Below, piece by piece: positions 24,133 through 35,133 of a stretch of 64,000 nucleotides of DNA. Below the pieces are notes generated by a model, which saw nothing but the letters and a program-made list of their open reading frames with translations, was not told where the DNA came from and made no database searches. Position 1 is the first letter of the stretch. Each line of letters begins with the position of its first letter. The stretch comes from Podocnemis expansa (lineage: Eukaryota; Chordata; Testudines; Podocnemididae), in the NCBI GenBank assembly GCA_007922195.1, contig ML681971.1:3236700-3300699 (forward strand), written 5' to 3'. The position numbers were made by a program, and so were the translations under genes.

Positions 24133-25614
24133 ATCATGCCCACATAGTGAGAGGAAGCCCCTTTGTGGCCCCTGCCTGACACTCTCCTTTGTATCAGATG
24201 CCTCAGACCTAGAGTGAAGAGTCCACCTTGGCTCACTAAGGACCCAAGTCCCCTGGTCTCCAGAGGAGCTGACATTAAACATAAAAGTCAAGAGAACTCA
24301 GAGCAATCGAGTTAGCCCACAAAGTGTTCCTACCCTAGATGTCGGGAACAGTAGTATGGGTGCTGACAGATACTATGGCATCAAGTATTATGTCAACAAG
24401 CAAGTGGAAACAAGATCATCTGCCAAGACTCACTCAGCCTGTGGGACTTCTGCATGCAATATGAGATCCACCTTGAAGCCTCACTCCTCATGGGGGTCAA
24501 GAACATGTAGGTAGATCGTTTCAGAAGCTCTTTTTCCTCTTACTGCAAGTGGTTCCTGCACATGGTGGTAGCTAAGGTCATCTTCCAAAGATGAAGAATT
24601 CCCCAGGTGAAACTCTTGGTGGTCAAGCAGAACAGGAAATGCCTGAGTTTCTGCTCCTTGCAAGGTGTCGGCAGTGCCTCATTTCCCAATACATTCCTCC
24701 TGCAGTGATCAGGAGTCCTGATGTAAGCCTTTCTGCCAGTCCTTCTCATCCACAGAGCCCTCATAAAGATCGAGAGGGACAAAGTGCAGGTCATACTGAT
24801 TGCTCTGGCATGTTCAACACTAGTTCTGCATGTTGCTGGACCTGGCAGTGGCTGCTCCATGGGCACTCCTGGGCTGTCCAGACTTGATTTCACAGGACCC
24901 TGATTGGCTGTAAGGCCCTTTCTCACATCTGACAGCGTGGATGCTACATAATTAAACCTTGAGGAGCAGGCTTGCTCCATTCGGGTGCAGAATGTCCAAC
25001 TAGAACTACTAACCCGGTAAAATGGAAATGATTCTCCCTTGACGTGGAATGGATATGAGCAACATATTTCAGAGAACAACAGTTATAGAAGGTTAGAACC
25101 TATTTGTATAGAAATGTGGAGCTTTCTGTTGCGCAGGTAGAGGGATACTAGCTTGAAAAGCAAGTCTTTCATTTATCAGCTGGCTATATATGCTGCAAAC
25201 TATTTTCATGCTGTTCTGCCAGTGACCTGCAGGGAAGGTCACCGTAGTCCTGAGCCTCTTCTGTCATAGTCTGACTGTTCCACTATAATTTGTGTCAATT
25301 TCATCTACTGGAGTCTCACTGCAAGTAGTGCTGATTTCCATTCCTGACCTCAGGTTATACACAACAGCAGTCCCAAGGGTGAGAGGCCAGAACATGATGC
25401 ATATAACTTGCTAGCTCTGTTTCAGGCTTGACCCAAACGATGCCATAGCAGAAGCTACTGTGTATGTATCTGCTCATTTAATTTTGGATTAACAAGCTTT
25501 TACTGTCAGCTTCTGAGGGTGAGATTCTTGAAGTCTTAATTGGAAATTGTGATATTCCATGATCGCCAGTAAAGCTCCTAATTTTAATAACTTTTATCTT
25601 GTTTTTTATATTAG

Positions 25615-25725
25615 GTCTTGAGCGAGGTACAGAATACAGCTTCCGTGTGGCTGCCTTAACAAGCAATGGTACAGGACCAGCTACTGATTGGATATCTGCA
25701 GAAACATTTGAGAGTGATCTAGATG
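25615..25725 (+). CDS. NEO1: NEO1 exon: end of FNIII-3
   Basis: This 111-nt exon after atattag completes the split glycine codon and encodes [20 protein letters not shown], then [16 protein letters not shown], ending at phase 1 before gtgagg. It carries one N-glycosylation sequon (NGT) and the F-strand Tyr-x-Phe motif. Confidence 0.97.
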
Positions 25726-26003
25726 GTGAGGACCATAAGTATGTAGCATATTTGTGTCTTTAAAGACCTCAGAATACATGTGTGCTTTGAGAAAGGCTCA
25801 CCACATTTAAGTGCAAACTCGTGCAGTTTTCCCAAAGCAAGCATGATCAGCTCAGTAGGGTTTACTGTATTCTAACTGAAAAACAACCCACATGCATTTT
25901 ATTCATATATAGAATGAGTAGTAGCTACTAATGAAATAAAATCCTTGTCAAGAAAGTGAGTTGAAAATGTAAATACTGCTGCCATACTTTCAGTGCTGTA
26001 TAC

Positions 26004-26182
26004 CAGTGGTTCTCAACCACTGTGTCTGGACACATTGTTGTGTCACCACACAGAGGTAAGTGTGTTGTGAAGAGCTGGGGATGTGGCTGAATTTTGCTTG
26101 GAGGAGGTGGATTGGTGTGTCCTGTAGCGTCACAGCACACTTCCAAGTATGTTGTGACCCACAAAAGGTTGAGAATGACTGC
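26004..26182. mobile_element. hAT miniature element
   Basis: Inverted ends cagtggttctcaacc and ggttgagaatgactg frame a 179-bp non-coding element. Flanking octamers ctgtatac and ttgtatac differ at one position. Confidence 0.8.
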
Positions 26183-27049
26183 TTGTATACTGTGTTGTCT
26201 TGTCACTGAATAATACCTACTTACAAACTGCCAATGCCGATAATTAAGCATTCATTTTCAACAGAAAAGGAATAATGTAACTGAGTACCTGATTTTAATC
26301 CTCTACACGTTTTCACATGACAAAAGCAGGGAGAAAGTTGTTGCTTGAGGCAAACAAAAGTGTGATTCTACTTATTATTTGTACAGCACCTAAAGCAGGC
26401 TAGTGTTTTATGAAACAAGACACTGCATGCCCCAGTCTTTAAGAGTGCAACACTGAGCCAGACTGCTCTGCTTAGTGCGAGTCTTGTTGTCAGTTGTGGG
26501 GCTGTAAATGGGTGCAGCAGTCCACCCGCACATTGTACATTGCAGGGTTGGGGCCTAGCTGTGGTTGTGGTGCAAGGAACAAGAAATACAAAGAGTGAGT
26601 AGAGAAGGGGAAAACTTGGATAATGGTAACCATAATATTGTGCAGTGACTTAAATGCTTCTATTAGCTTCATAGCCTGATGATAGGCTGTTGCTTCTAAA
26701 CTTTGTTCTGTCTTAACTTTTCCTTCTGTATGGAAATATACAGGCTAAGAGGGCATTTGACAGAGAATAGTGGTTATTTGGAGTTTCATGGAAGAAGTGA
26801 GATAAAGATTTTTAAAGTAGTTAAGGGAATTTAGACCCCCATATCATCCCATTTAAGATTTTTGTAGATGATATTAAAAATCTTAACTGAGTCTCTAGGA
26901 GGGATTTGAATGAGGAAAGATGGCATTTTAGCTGGGCCTATCCAGAGTCAGATCAACTTCAGCTGAGTTTTGTAAGAAGCAGACTGTAATTATTAAAGTG
27001 TCTCTTTATTATTTCATGCAAGAACCATGTAAAACTGCATTCAGTGACA

Positions 27050-27320
27050 GTGTGAGAGAACATGTGGAAAAATAGAGGCAATTAAGGATAACAAGTGTGA
27101 TCTCATTAATGAAAATGAGGTCATGCTTAACTAATTATGTTGATGTTATTTGATGGTATATAGGTGCCATGATGGAGTAAAGGGAATTCTACAGCTGCAG
27201 TATTTTTTTTTTTTAGTTTTGCAGAAAGCATGCAGTAGGGATCCACATTGGAACCTAGTGGATAAGGTAAAAAAAATCATGAAATAGTGGGCACCATTAG
27301 GGAGCTAGTGAGAGCACTGT
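27050..27320 (+). mobile_element. Degraded CR1 LINE fragment
   Basis: Words such as aggataacaagtgtgat, catgcttaactaatta and aggtgccatgatgg follow the order of the reverse-transcriptase region of a CR1 element on the plus strand, heavily mutated. A T-run interrupts it near 27205. The assignment rests on remembered CR1 sequence. Confidence 0.45.
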
Positions 27321-28723
27321 TGTGAGTAGCTTAAGTATACAGAAGATAGCCTCCAACATAAATTTCTGTTTAGAAAGCAGTTACTCCTAGTATCAGTTTG
27401 AAAAAAATATCTTTAATTTTTTTGTAGCATTTTTCTCTTTATCAACTTGCTTTTTATTTCTCCTTTTTTGTGTAAAGCGACCTCATACTCTGCCTACCTT
27501 GCCATGTGGAAGATTCTTCTGCATAAGGCAATCTTATGTTACTGTATAGGTGCCACAACAATGGTGCCTAGACTGACTACACTGCCTCCTCCTGCAGTGG
27601 GTTGACTGTGGCACGTCTATCCCGGCTGATCTCCACTTGATGAAGCGGTCCCTTAAGCTATAGACATCTAGTGTAAAATACAGCAGGACTCAGGCTGAGC
27701 TTCATTTATGCCGGGAACCAAGTTCATGGGGACCTAAGAGTTTCTTTGGGATCCTCTTCTCTCCTCTGGTTCTAGAGTATAAATAAATTAATGAGATACC
27801 TTATTTCTGGAAAGAAGAGAATTAAGAAACATACAAAAAATGAGGAATTAAAATGCACTTCAAAAGAATCATACATCTTTATTAGATGGACCTGTCATTC
27901 CCCTGCAGTTTCTTTGGCCAGGTTCTTCTATACAGCCAAACTGCAGAGTGCAAGTGAATGGCTCTGTGCAAAGGTGACTTCAAGCTTTTCTCTGCAAACT
28001 CTTTTCCTTTTGCTGCTTCCTGCTGGCCAGTGCCCCTGCACCATATTAGAGCAGCTAGAGACTTGCTCTAACTTAATGCAGGCTGCAGCATGCCAGAAAT
28101 ATAGCTGAGTATTATGTGATGTAAGAGCAATCCAGCTGTCTCCAGAAGGGAAATTGAATTACAGGAAAGCACCAGTATGTACTGTATGACACTGAAGGCT
28201 CCCTCTACCAGTGAGTCGGTTATGAAGTTTTAGGATCAGATTACACCAACAGAGCTGTATAAAATTGCCACACAATGAAAGATTTTGCCTCTTCTAATTG
28301 TATACTGCAGTGCTTGATTGAGATCAACACAGTGTTGTTCAGTTGTCCAGTTAATTTGTTTAAATTTTTAATGTTAAGTTTACATGTTCTGGGTGTCTGA
28401 CTCACTCAATGGACATGACACAGCTTTGTCAATTTGAAAGGCCTTTGACGAGTTGTTCCCAAAATGATGTGTGGGCTCATAGGCAGCACTTTTCCAAGTC
28501 AGTCCAATGCGCTGTTTCTTTTGGATGATGGTTAGCAATACTTTGTCAGAGGGTAGTACCAGCATTAAATACAAAGAGAAAGAAATGACATTCAGGCATT
28601 CTGCTGTTGTCCTTTCCCAGCTTCTAACAGTCAAAGGTTTAGGGACACCCAGATCATGGAGTTTCATCCCTGACCATCTTGGTTAATAGCTATTGGTGAA
28701 CCTATCCACCATAAACTCATCTC

Positions 28724-28744
28724 TTTTTTTTTTTTTTTTTTTTT
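28724..28744. repeat. Poly-T run
   Basis: 21 consecutive T residues adjoining the minus-strand CR1 fragment. Confidence 0.95.
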
Positions 28745-29330
28745 ACCCTGTTAAACACACTTCTGGCCTTCACAGTGTTCTCTGGCAACAAGTTCCATGG
28801 GTTGATTGTACACTGTTTCGAGTAGTACTTCTTTTGTGTATTTTAAATTTGCTAATAATTTAATCAGATGACCCCTAGTTGTTGTGTTCTGTGAAAGTCT
28901 AAATAACACTCTCCTATTCACTTTGTCCACACTGTATTATTTTATTGACTTCTGTGATATCCTCCTAGTCTTTAATCTCATATGTGGAAGCTGTTCCATA
29001 CACTTAATTGCTTTTGTTGCTCTTCTTTGCCCTTTTTCCAGTTCTAATGTATCTTTTTTGAGATGGAGTAACCAGAAGTGCTGTATTAAAGGTGTGAACA
29101 TAACCATGTGTTTATATAGTAGCATTATGATTTTTTCTTTCCTATTATCTGTGACTTTCCTACTGTTCTATGAGCTTAATGGACAACCACTGCACCCTGG
29201 TGGGTTTTTTTTCCCCCCAGAGAACTATCAACAGTGACACCAAAATCTCATCCTTGATTGGTAAAAGCTAACTTAGACCTTTATGCATATATATTGCCAT
29301 GTATCATTTAATGAGGATCCTGGCAATGTA
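28745..29330 (-). mobile_element. CR1 LINE fragment, reverse strand
   Basis: On the minus strand the sequence encodes ELEKGQRRATKAIKCMEQL-like residues and the surrounding order of the distal RT domain of CR1, with the usual nucleotide landmarks (for example gatagttctctgg and ccatctcaaaaaagataca on that strand). It has stops and frame changes and no intact ORF. Confidence 0.75.
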
Positions 29331-30828
29331 GTGTATCATTTGCCAATATAATATCACAAAAGAACCTATCTGTTGTGGCTCTCCCAAAAAGATTGTATGG
29401 ATAATGTGAATAGTGAACCACTGACTTCTGCTTAAAGATTAATTTGTAATTTTAGATGCACAAGTAGGACTTAATTCTTATTTACATTATCGTCCCATTA
29501 CACTGGTCTTAAGCTGGGTATAAATGTAAATGATGTTTACTTTATAAGCTACTTCACCTTGTCAGAGTAGTATAAAGGAACCGTGGTGTAAATGGAAATT
29601 GGGCCGTTAGAATTTTGCATTAGTTAAGTCTGTGTGATTTGGATTGGCAGTGGGAAGAGAAAAAAAGTCATGTAATGTAAGTAGTATGTGAAATGGATTG
29701 GAGCTAACTGTTGTGGGTAGTGTATTTCTGAGTGCACTGAATTTGTAAAGTTTAATATCTGATCTTTAACACTGCATTAATATAGCTTTTTGCATTTAGT
29801 ACTTGTGACCATTAAGTGACCAGTTGTATTAGATGGTCAGGCAAGCCAGTAGGCATGTTATGATCTGACATTCAGTGCAGTTGGCTGAATATGTTCAATA
29901 AATAAAACACAGTTCATTAAGCGAGAAACCCTGCAGGCAGGAGCCAGCAGAACTAGCTGAACTGATTTATGATGTGTATGTGAACCTAATATTCATCCAT
30001 CTTATCTTTTATTTGGAATATTTAACATCTGCCCCACTCCAGGTTCCACTGGGTTGAGAAAGTAACACAAATGAAAGAAGCTCTTTTTCCTTTCACTTTC
30101 AGCAGTTTTATTAAAGATGCAGACATGCATATAAAGTTTTTAGTTTTTTATTTTCAATTAACAAAGATAGTAAAAGCCTTTCATTAAGATTACTCTGGCG
30201 CTATGGTATGATAGTGCTTTGGGAGTCCCATCTGAGTTTAGCTACACTGTTCTGAATGGATCCTGATTGAATATTTGCTCTGGTTAGTCATTTAATGTGG
30301 ATTCCACAGGTGCTCAACAGTAAGATTGTGCATGTGATGAGCAGAAGTTCAGATGCTTCTCTTGAGACTTTGTAACTAAACTAGTGAGGTTGATGCAGAT
30401 TTATAAGACTATTAAATGTTAACCGTGTTATCACAATATATCTGGGTACTTGCTTTTGTAAGTAAAGGGGGGCTACTAACCTTTAGTTCACTGGACTAGT
30501 CACAGGGGAGTTACACAGCAAATGGAGTATCCTGATTATTGGCAGTTATGAAAGCTATAAAATTGTCTGCTTAACTCTACAGTGAAATCATAATCTTTTT
30601 GCTATGACATCAGTCTCTTCTTATGGAAATATTTTTATGCCAAATGGCCAACAATGTGACTGTGTGCAGTAACATACAGAAGAAGAAAATAGGTAGTGTG
30701 GACTGAATCCTTTCTTTTAAGCAAATGTTGAAAAACTGTCAAAGTGTCAAAGAAAATAAACAAAACCCAGAAGGTTAAATTGATTTATCTCTGTAGGTTG
30801 TCAGTGATTAAAAAAAAAAATAAAAAAT

Positions 30829-30930
30829 TTGAGGCACCTTTAAAGATTAACAAACGTATGTGTCATGAGCTCATGCAACAAATACATTTTAGTCTTTAAA
30901 AGTGCTGCAGAACTTCTTGTTTGTTTAGGT
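30829..30930. repeat. Fragment of the palindromic repeat family (see 9515)
   Basis: It contains gcacctttaaagattaacaa, gagctcatgcaac and ttagtctttaaaagtgctg followed by cttcttgtttgttt, the characteristic inner and right-end words of the family. Confidence 0.6.
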
Positions 30931-31228
30931 TACTCTTAGGTTTTTTTCTTTTTATTATAACAAGATCAATGTCTTTGGTAGTTTGAATCACCATGGCAGG
31001 ATTTTCATTTAGCTTTTACTTTCTGCTACAGGTGAATAATTTGGAATTTTATCCTTCTTCACAGTTCTTATTTTTGAGCACTAACACAGAAGAAATATAC
31101 ATGGGATTTCCTAAAAGCATTAATGTCACTCTGTGTTGGCACAGGTCTGAAAAGCTTGTAAGAATACTTGGCTTCAAGATTTTTGTTAACAATAAATCTC
31201 TTAAATTGCTTTTGTCTGTTCTTAACAG

Positions 31229-31423
31229 AAACTCGTGTTCCTGAAGTTCCAAGTTCCCTCCATGTCCGTCCACTTGTTACAAGTATTGTAGTGAGCTGGA
31301 CTCCTCCTGAAAACCAGAACATTGTGGTAAGAGGATATGCGATAGGGTATGGCATTGGCAGTCCTCATGCGCAGACGATCAAGGTAGACTACAAACAACG
31401 ATATTACACCATTGAGAATTTGG
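31229..31423 (+). CDS. NEO1: NEO1 exon: first two thirds of FNIII-4
   Basis: This 195-nt exon after ttaacag encodes [40 protein letters not shown] and [20 protein letters not shown] to IENL, ending at phase 1 before gtgagg. As far as I recall it is identical to human neogenin over nearly its full length. FNIII-4 together with FNIII-5 forms a netrin-binding surface in this receptor family. Confidence 0.98.
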
Positions 31424-32606
31424 GTGAGGAAGTCACAAACGCTGTTTTCTAAGTTTTAAGGTTGATTTGTATTGATATTTTCCAAGTCACATCATAAAAA
31501 CCCCAAAATGCAGGGCTGTGTTTTTCAAAAGCTTCTTCATTACAAAAATTTTACATTGAGCTTCCAAATTTAATTGAAATTTATCACAAATTCCCTTTCC
31601 TTTTAAAAAGAGGAGAAAGCAGGCATTTGAAGCTTATTAAGAGGAACCATTGTGCTGATTGATTTGGTCAGACCCCACAAGAATTAAATTTTGCTTTGAG
31701 TAGTATTGCAGACCCTTTCCAATGAACATCATATGACAGTTTTGTCATGAAAAATTACCTCACCAAATTAAACAAACAAATAAATAAATAAATTTTAAAG
31801 CTTTGGGAAAGTATGACCAAACCATAGAACAAACCCTTACGTGTTGTTTTGTGATGTGTAAGGCAGTGGTTCCCAACATTTTGTCTGCTGTGGCACACCT
31901 TGCTACCTTTAATTAATTTGAGGCACACCACCTTATGATTTCCAAATGAATTCATGAATATTCATGAGCCAATGAGTCAATACAGAGTTCTCTGAGTAGT
32001 TTTTCAAAAAATTTTGTGGCACACCTGCTCAGACCTCATGGCACGCCAATTGGGAAGCACTGATCTAGGAAAAGTGCTTTGCAATAAAATGTATTAGAAG
32101 AGCAAACTGTACTGGGGGCCTACAATAATGTGGTAATGTTACAGGAAGTGTTAGTTGTGAGCATTTGGGGATATTTTCCTCATCTCAGTCTTCCTCCACT
32201 TAGACTTGGGGTAGGTCACACTACGGCAGGATTTCAGTGGCAGTCAAAGGGAGATATGCAAAGTACTTAAAATATCTTGTGTATCTCTCTCTGCCTGCCT
32301 ACCACCTACTTACCGTGGTGTCTTCGGTGTGATGAGTTGAAAGGAAACGCCCATCCTTCAGCTCGGTGCTGCTCCAATTGCTGGGATGATTTTCAGCAAT
32401 CAGCTTCCTGATCGGCTAAGTGGGTCAGTCAATTAGGGAGATTGATCTGATGGCGGTAAATTTGAGTTCTAGCTTTGCTGGCTACTTCTGTTAACAAGTA
32501 AAGCAATGAGTAAAGTAGAGAGAAAGTAGAGGCAAGAAATAAAAATAACAAACAATTTGCAGTGAGAAATTGCACTAAAAATACATGTTAATTTTTTTTC
32601 CACCAG
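31424..32606 (+). other. NEO1: NEO1 intron within FNIII-4
   Basis: A 1.2-kb intron holding one hAT miniature element at 31864-32062; otherwise nothing recognised. Confidence 0.9.
31864..32062. mobile_element. hAT miniature element (ggcacacc family)
   Basis: Ends cagtggttcccaac and ttgggaagcactg are inverted. The interior has ggcacaccttgctacctt and atgaatattcatgagcc, shared with the copy at 58733-58942 and the fragment at 783. No matching flanking duplication was seen. Confidence 0.75.
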
Positions 32607-32702
32607 ATCCAAGCTCCCACTATGTCATAACTCTAAAAGCATTTAACAATGTTGGTGAAGGAATCCCACTCTATGAGAGTGCAGTGACTAGGCCTGCTAC
32701 AG
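32607..32702 (+). CDS. NEO1: NEO1 exon: end of FNIII-4
   Basis: This 96-nt exon after caccag encodes [20 protein letters not shown] then [12 protein letters not shown], ending at phase 1 before gtaaat. It closes FNIII-4 and enters the FNIII-4/5 linker, whose length is set by the acceptor used in the next exon. The last residues read RPAT where human, as I recall, has RPHT. Confidence 0.97.
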
Positions 32703-33922
32703 GTAAATGAAAGTGGCTGCCTTCTTTTAATGAATTGATTGCACATAGCTGAAAATAATTACCTAGAGACCCAGGAAGCAACAAAATAGATAGTGTGATA
32801 GTTTTGTACTCTGTGATTTCAGATGTTCTCTGTGTCCTGAGCTGGTTCACATTATTGTCTTTGTGGTTAACTTAAATTGCTAAGCCAGCTATTAAACTAA
32901 CCAAAACTGTATGTTTGGTTTTAGTTTTAAATTCTAGAATTTACCATACAAACGTTATGATTTCAGAATGTTGCTGTAACTGTGTAGTGCAGATGATACA
33001 TGTGCAATCTGAAAAGTCTGGGTCTCATTTTTTCCTTTAATGGATGTCTTTAAAAAAGTATAGCTTTTACCTTTCAAGCTGAGACATTGATTGTAATGCA
33101 TGCATTCTCTGTGTGATGTGTTTAGGTCTTGTTTTTCAGTAACTACATTAAATGAGGCATTAGGATAATGTTTTCCATCTTGTAATAAACCGATAATATA
33201 CCTGATGTTATCTTTGGCTTTAGGCAGAGTAATCCATTAGACTCTGAGCTGCTCTTATCCTATGTCTCGTTTTGCTTCCTGCCATTGCTAACATTGTGTA
33301 GTATTTTGTACTTCTACTAAGAGATGATTCATCAGATTTGAATGTTCTTGGGAGTTTAATCTTTCTTTTGAAGAGCAGGAATTCTGCTAGGTTTCATAGA
33401 ATATCTTGCAGTCTGAATCCCCAAATCACTCTGTGCTTCATATAACATGTAGAATTTTTGCTTTACAAAACACTCTGAGATGATAGTTCTCAGGTAACCT
33501 CAGACGAAACATTAATTACCTGTCCCTAAGAAGTCCATCTTGTTCTTCCCACATCATTGTTTTCTGGAGAAGAAATAAGTGGATGTTTTGATGCAAATAA
33601 AGCCAAAGGTTTGAACTGGTATCTTATCCGGAAAGTACTTTCTGTGGTGATCAAGGTTCACTGACACTAGTGTGGTTAAATGATTAATTGTGTAGGATAT
33701 TTTTATGTGTAACCTTTGCATTAAGAGGAGACTGGGATGGAATAGTTACTTTGCTAGTCTTACATTGCCTATTAACTCTGGCTTTCTCTCTCTTTCTCCA
33801 TTCCTCATCTTCCATTCCATTGTATTACCCTGCATTTCCTTTTTTTGTTTTTCTTTACATTCGAATGCCACCATCTCACTTTTTAATTATAATACACTAC
33901 TTTTTACCCATCAATCCCCTAG
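32703..33922 (+). other. NEO1: NEO1 intron upstream of the FNIII-4/5 linker exon
   Basis: A 1.2-kb intron without recognisable repeats. Its last 140 nt are strongly pyrimidine-rich and carry a YCAY cluster, listed separately. Confidence 0.9.
33786..33922 (+). promoter_or_regulatory. Pyrimidine tract with YCAY cluster before tandem acceptors
   Basis: Eight YCAY tetramers (33798, 33805, 33812, 33817, 33868, 33871, 33876 and 33908) lie in the 125 nt before the proximal acceptor. NOVA proteins bind clustered YCAY, and NOVA is reported to control the equivalent linker acceptor choice in DCC. Pyrimidine-rich sequence yields YCAY often by chance, so a regulatory role is inference. Confidence 0.4.
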
Positions 33923-34146
33923 ACACTTCGGAAGTTGATTTATTTGTTATTAATGCTCCATACACTCCAGTGCCAGATCCCTCCCCTATGATGCCACCAG
34001 TGGGAGTTCAGGCTTCCATTCTGAGCCATGACACCATAAGGATCACTTGGGCAGACAACTCTCTGCCAAAGAATCAGAAGATCACAGATGCTCGCTACTA
34101 CACGGTGCGCTGGAAAACCAACATTCCTGCAAACACGAAGTACAAG
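33923..34146 (+). CDS. NEO1: NEO1 exon: FNIII-4/5 linker and first half of FNIII-5
   Basis: This 224-nt exon after atcccctag encodes [20 protein letters not shown] (the linker), [40 protein letters not shown] and [15 protein letters not shown], ending at phase 0 before gtactg. A second acceptor, cactccag at 33963-33970, lies 48 nt inside and keeps the phase; using it (start 33971) removes 16 residues and leaves valine followed by PDPSPMM. In DCC, the same linker is shortened by a tandem acceptor and changes netrin-bound architecture. Confidence 0.97.
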
Positions 34147-34805
34147 GTACTGGAGGCGGCTGAACATCAAAGTATTTGGTACAACTTAATAAGCAGAGAG
34201 TAGATGCTGTTTAATGTTTGCTGAGATTTGAGGGCTGAGGCATTTGCTTAGCAGAGAGTTTAAATTTGAGCCCAATTGTGTTTGAGATTAATGGATTCCA
34301 ATTTTACAACAGTATCTCTCAGATAAGTAATCACTTCAAAGGTTTTTTTTAAACTTGATCTAACTGGACCTTTTGGGGACTATTTTCCTGTCAATAGTTC
34401 TGTGTAACCTGGCATGATGTGAATGACTAAATAGAAGAATTTCCTTTTTGGGGGGAGGTTGGGGGAAGAAGGATTAATTTACTCTGCTCAAATTTGGATG
34501 CTAAAAGTATAAACTTTATATTCTTTATTTGGCCTTGGCATGATCTGCTTTCATGAAGGACATGGGCTTACCATTATGGGAGCTAGTAGCCCAGTAATAC
34601 TGTAAATGCTACTAATGGCTTCTCTTTAGTCTGTAGTAATGGGAATCTGAATTAATGAGGTAAGTCAAACTGAAAAATATTTACACTACTTCCTCTAAAA
34701 GGAGAAAGGCCCACCTTTCAGGTCGTATTAAAGTAATGATAAAACTTTTTTTATGATGGTGAGTGGATGAAAAAATACATAACTATTCCATTATGGTATT
34801 CTCTG

Positions 34806-35000
34806 CTTCTTCTTCGAGTGCTGCTCCTGGCCATTCCCTTGTAGGTGTCTGCACACCACGTGCATGGCACACCGGAACATTTTCCCATAGCCCCACGGGG
34901 CCGGCGATAGCGCCCCTGGAGTGGTGCCAACGCCACTCCCTATATATGGCGCCACCGGCCCCCTCCCTCCTCAGTTCCTTCTTACCGCCTGTCGGTCACA
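34806..35000 (+). repeat. Left inverted terminal region of the DIRS element
   Basis: It begins cttcttcttcgagtgctgct. From about 34816 to 34990 it is the near-exact reverse complement of the right end, sharing cacaccggaacattttccca and ccctatatatggcgcc. The tatata inside could act as a TATA-like promoter motif. The outermost bases differ between the two ends. Confidence 0.9.
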
Positions 35001-35133
35001 CGGAACATCTCTGCTGCGTTGCAGTCTATTCCCATCGTGTACAGTCCCAGTTAGTTTTTGTTCTTGTAGTTAGTTGTGGTAAGTTTAATTAGTTAGTAGT
35101 GATCGTCGTGCCCTCCAGGGCCAGGGGCGGGCT

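Larger units (their letters stand above)
22133..25110 (+). mobile_element. Old DIRS retrotransposon copy with gag, RT and RNase H remnants
   Basis: The left terminus is a DIRS-like inverted end (gctcgtatccattccacgt). Inside are remnants in order: a gag C-terminal piece (IQDFPF then a run ending LKDSRA, split by a MITE, about 22500-22870), the RT N-terminal half (about 23240-23640), further RT (to about 23800), and an RNase H stretch (about 24360-24510). The recombinase is almost wholly gone. The right end is gtggaatggatatgagcaac followed by an agaacaacagtta motif (about 25045-25105). Many stops and frame changes mark long decay. The termini resemble a different DIRS subfamily from the copy at 34806. 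Confidence 0.8.
20621..25614 (+). other. NEO1: NEO1 intron within FNIII-3 (5 kb)
   Basis: It contains a MIR-like SINE at 20848-21000 and a degraded DIRS element at 22133-25110 with two nested insertions. 21010-22130 and 25110-25614 show nothing recognisable. Confidence 0.9.
25726..31228 (+). other. NEO1: NEO1 intron between FNIII-3 and FNIII-4 (5.5 kb)
   Basis: It holds a hAT miniature element (26004-26182), a degraded plus-strand CR1 piece (about 27050-27320), a minus-strand CR1 piece (28745-29330) with a neighbouring poly-T run, and a palindromic-repeat fragment (30829-30930). 27330-28720 and 29340-30820 show nothing I can name. Confidence 0.9.

Noticed and set aside
24540..25079. A 179-codon minus-strand open frame
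   Set aside because: It lies antisense to the decayed RNase H part of the old DIRS copy and has no recognisable motif.
28937..29125. Minus-strand open frame as a separate gene
   Set aside because: Its residues match the distal RT region of a CR1 LINE; it is a transposon remnant.
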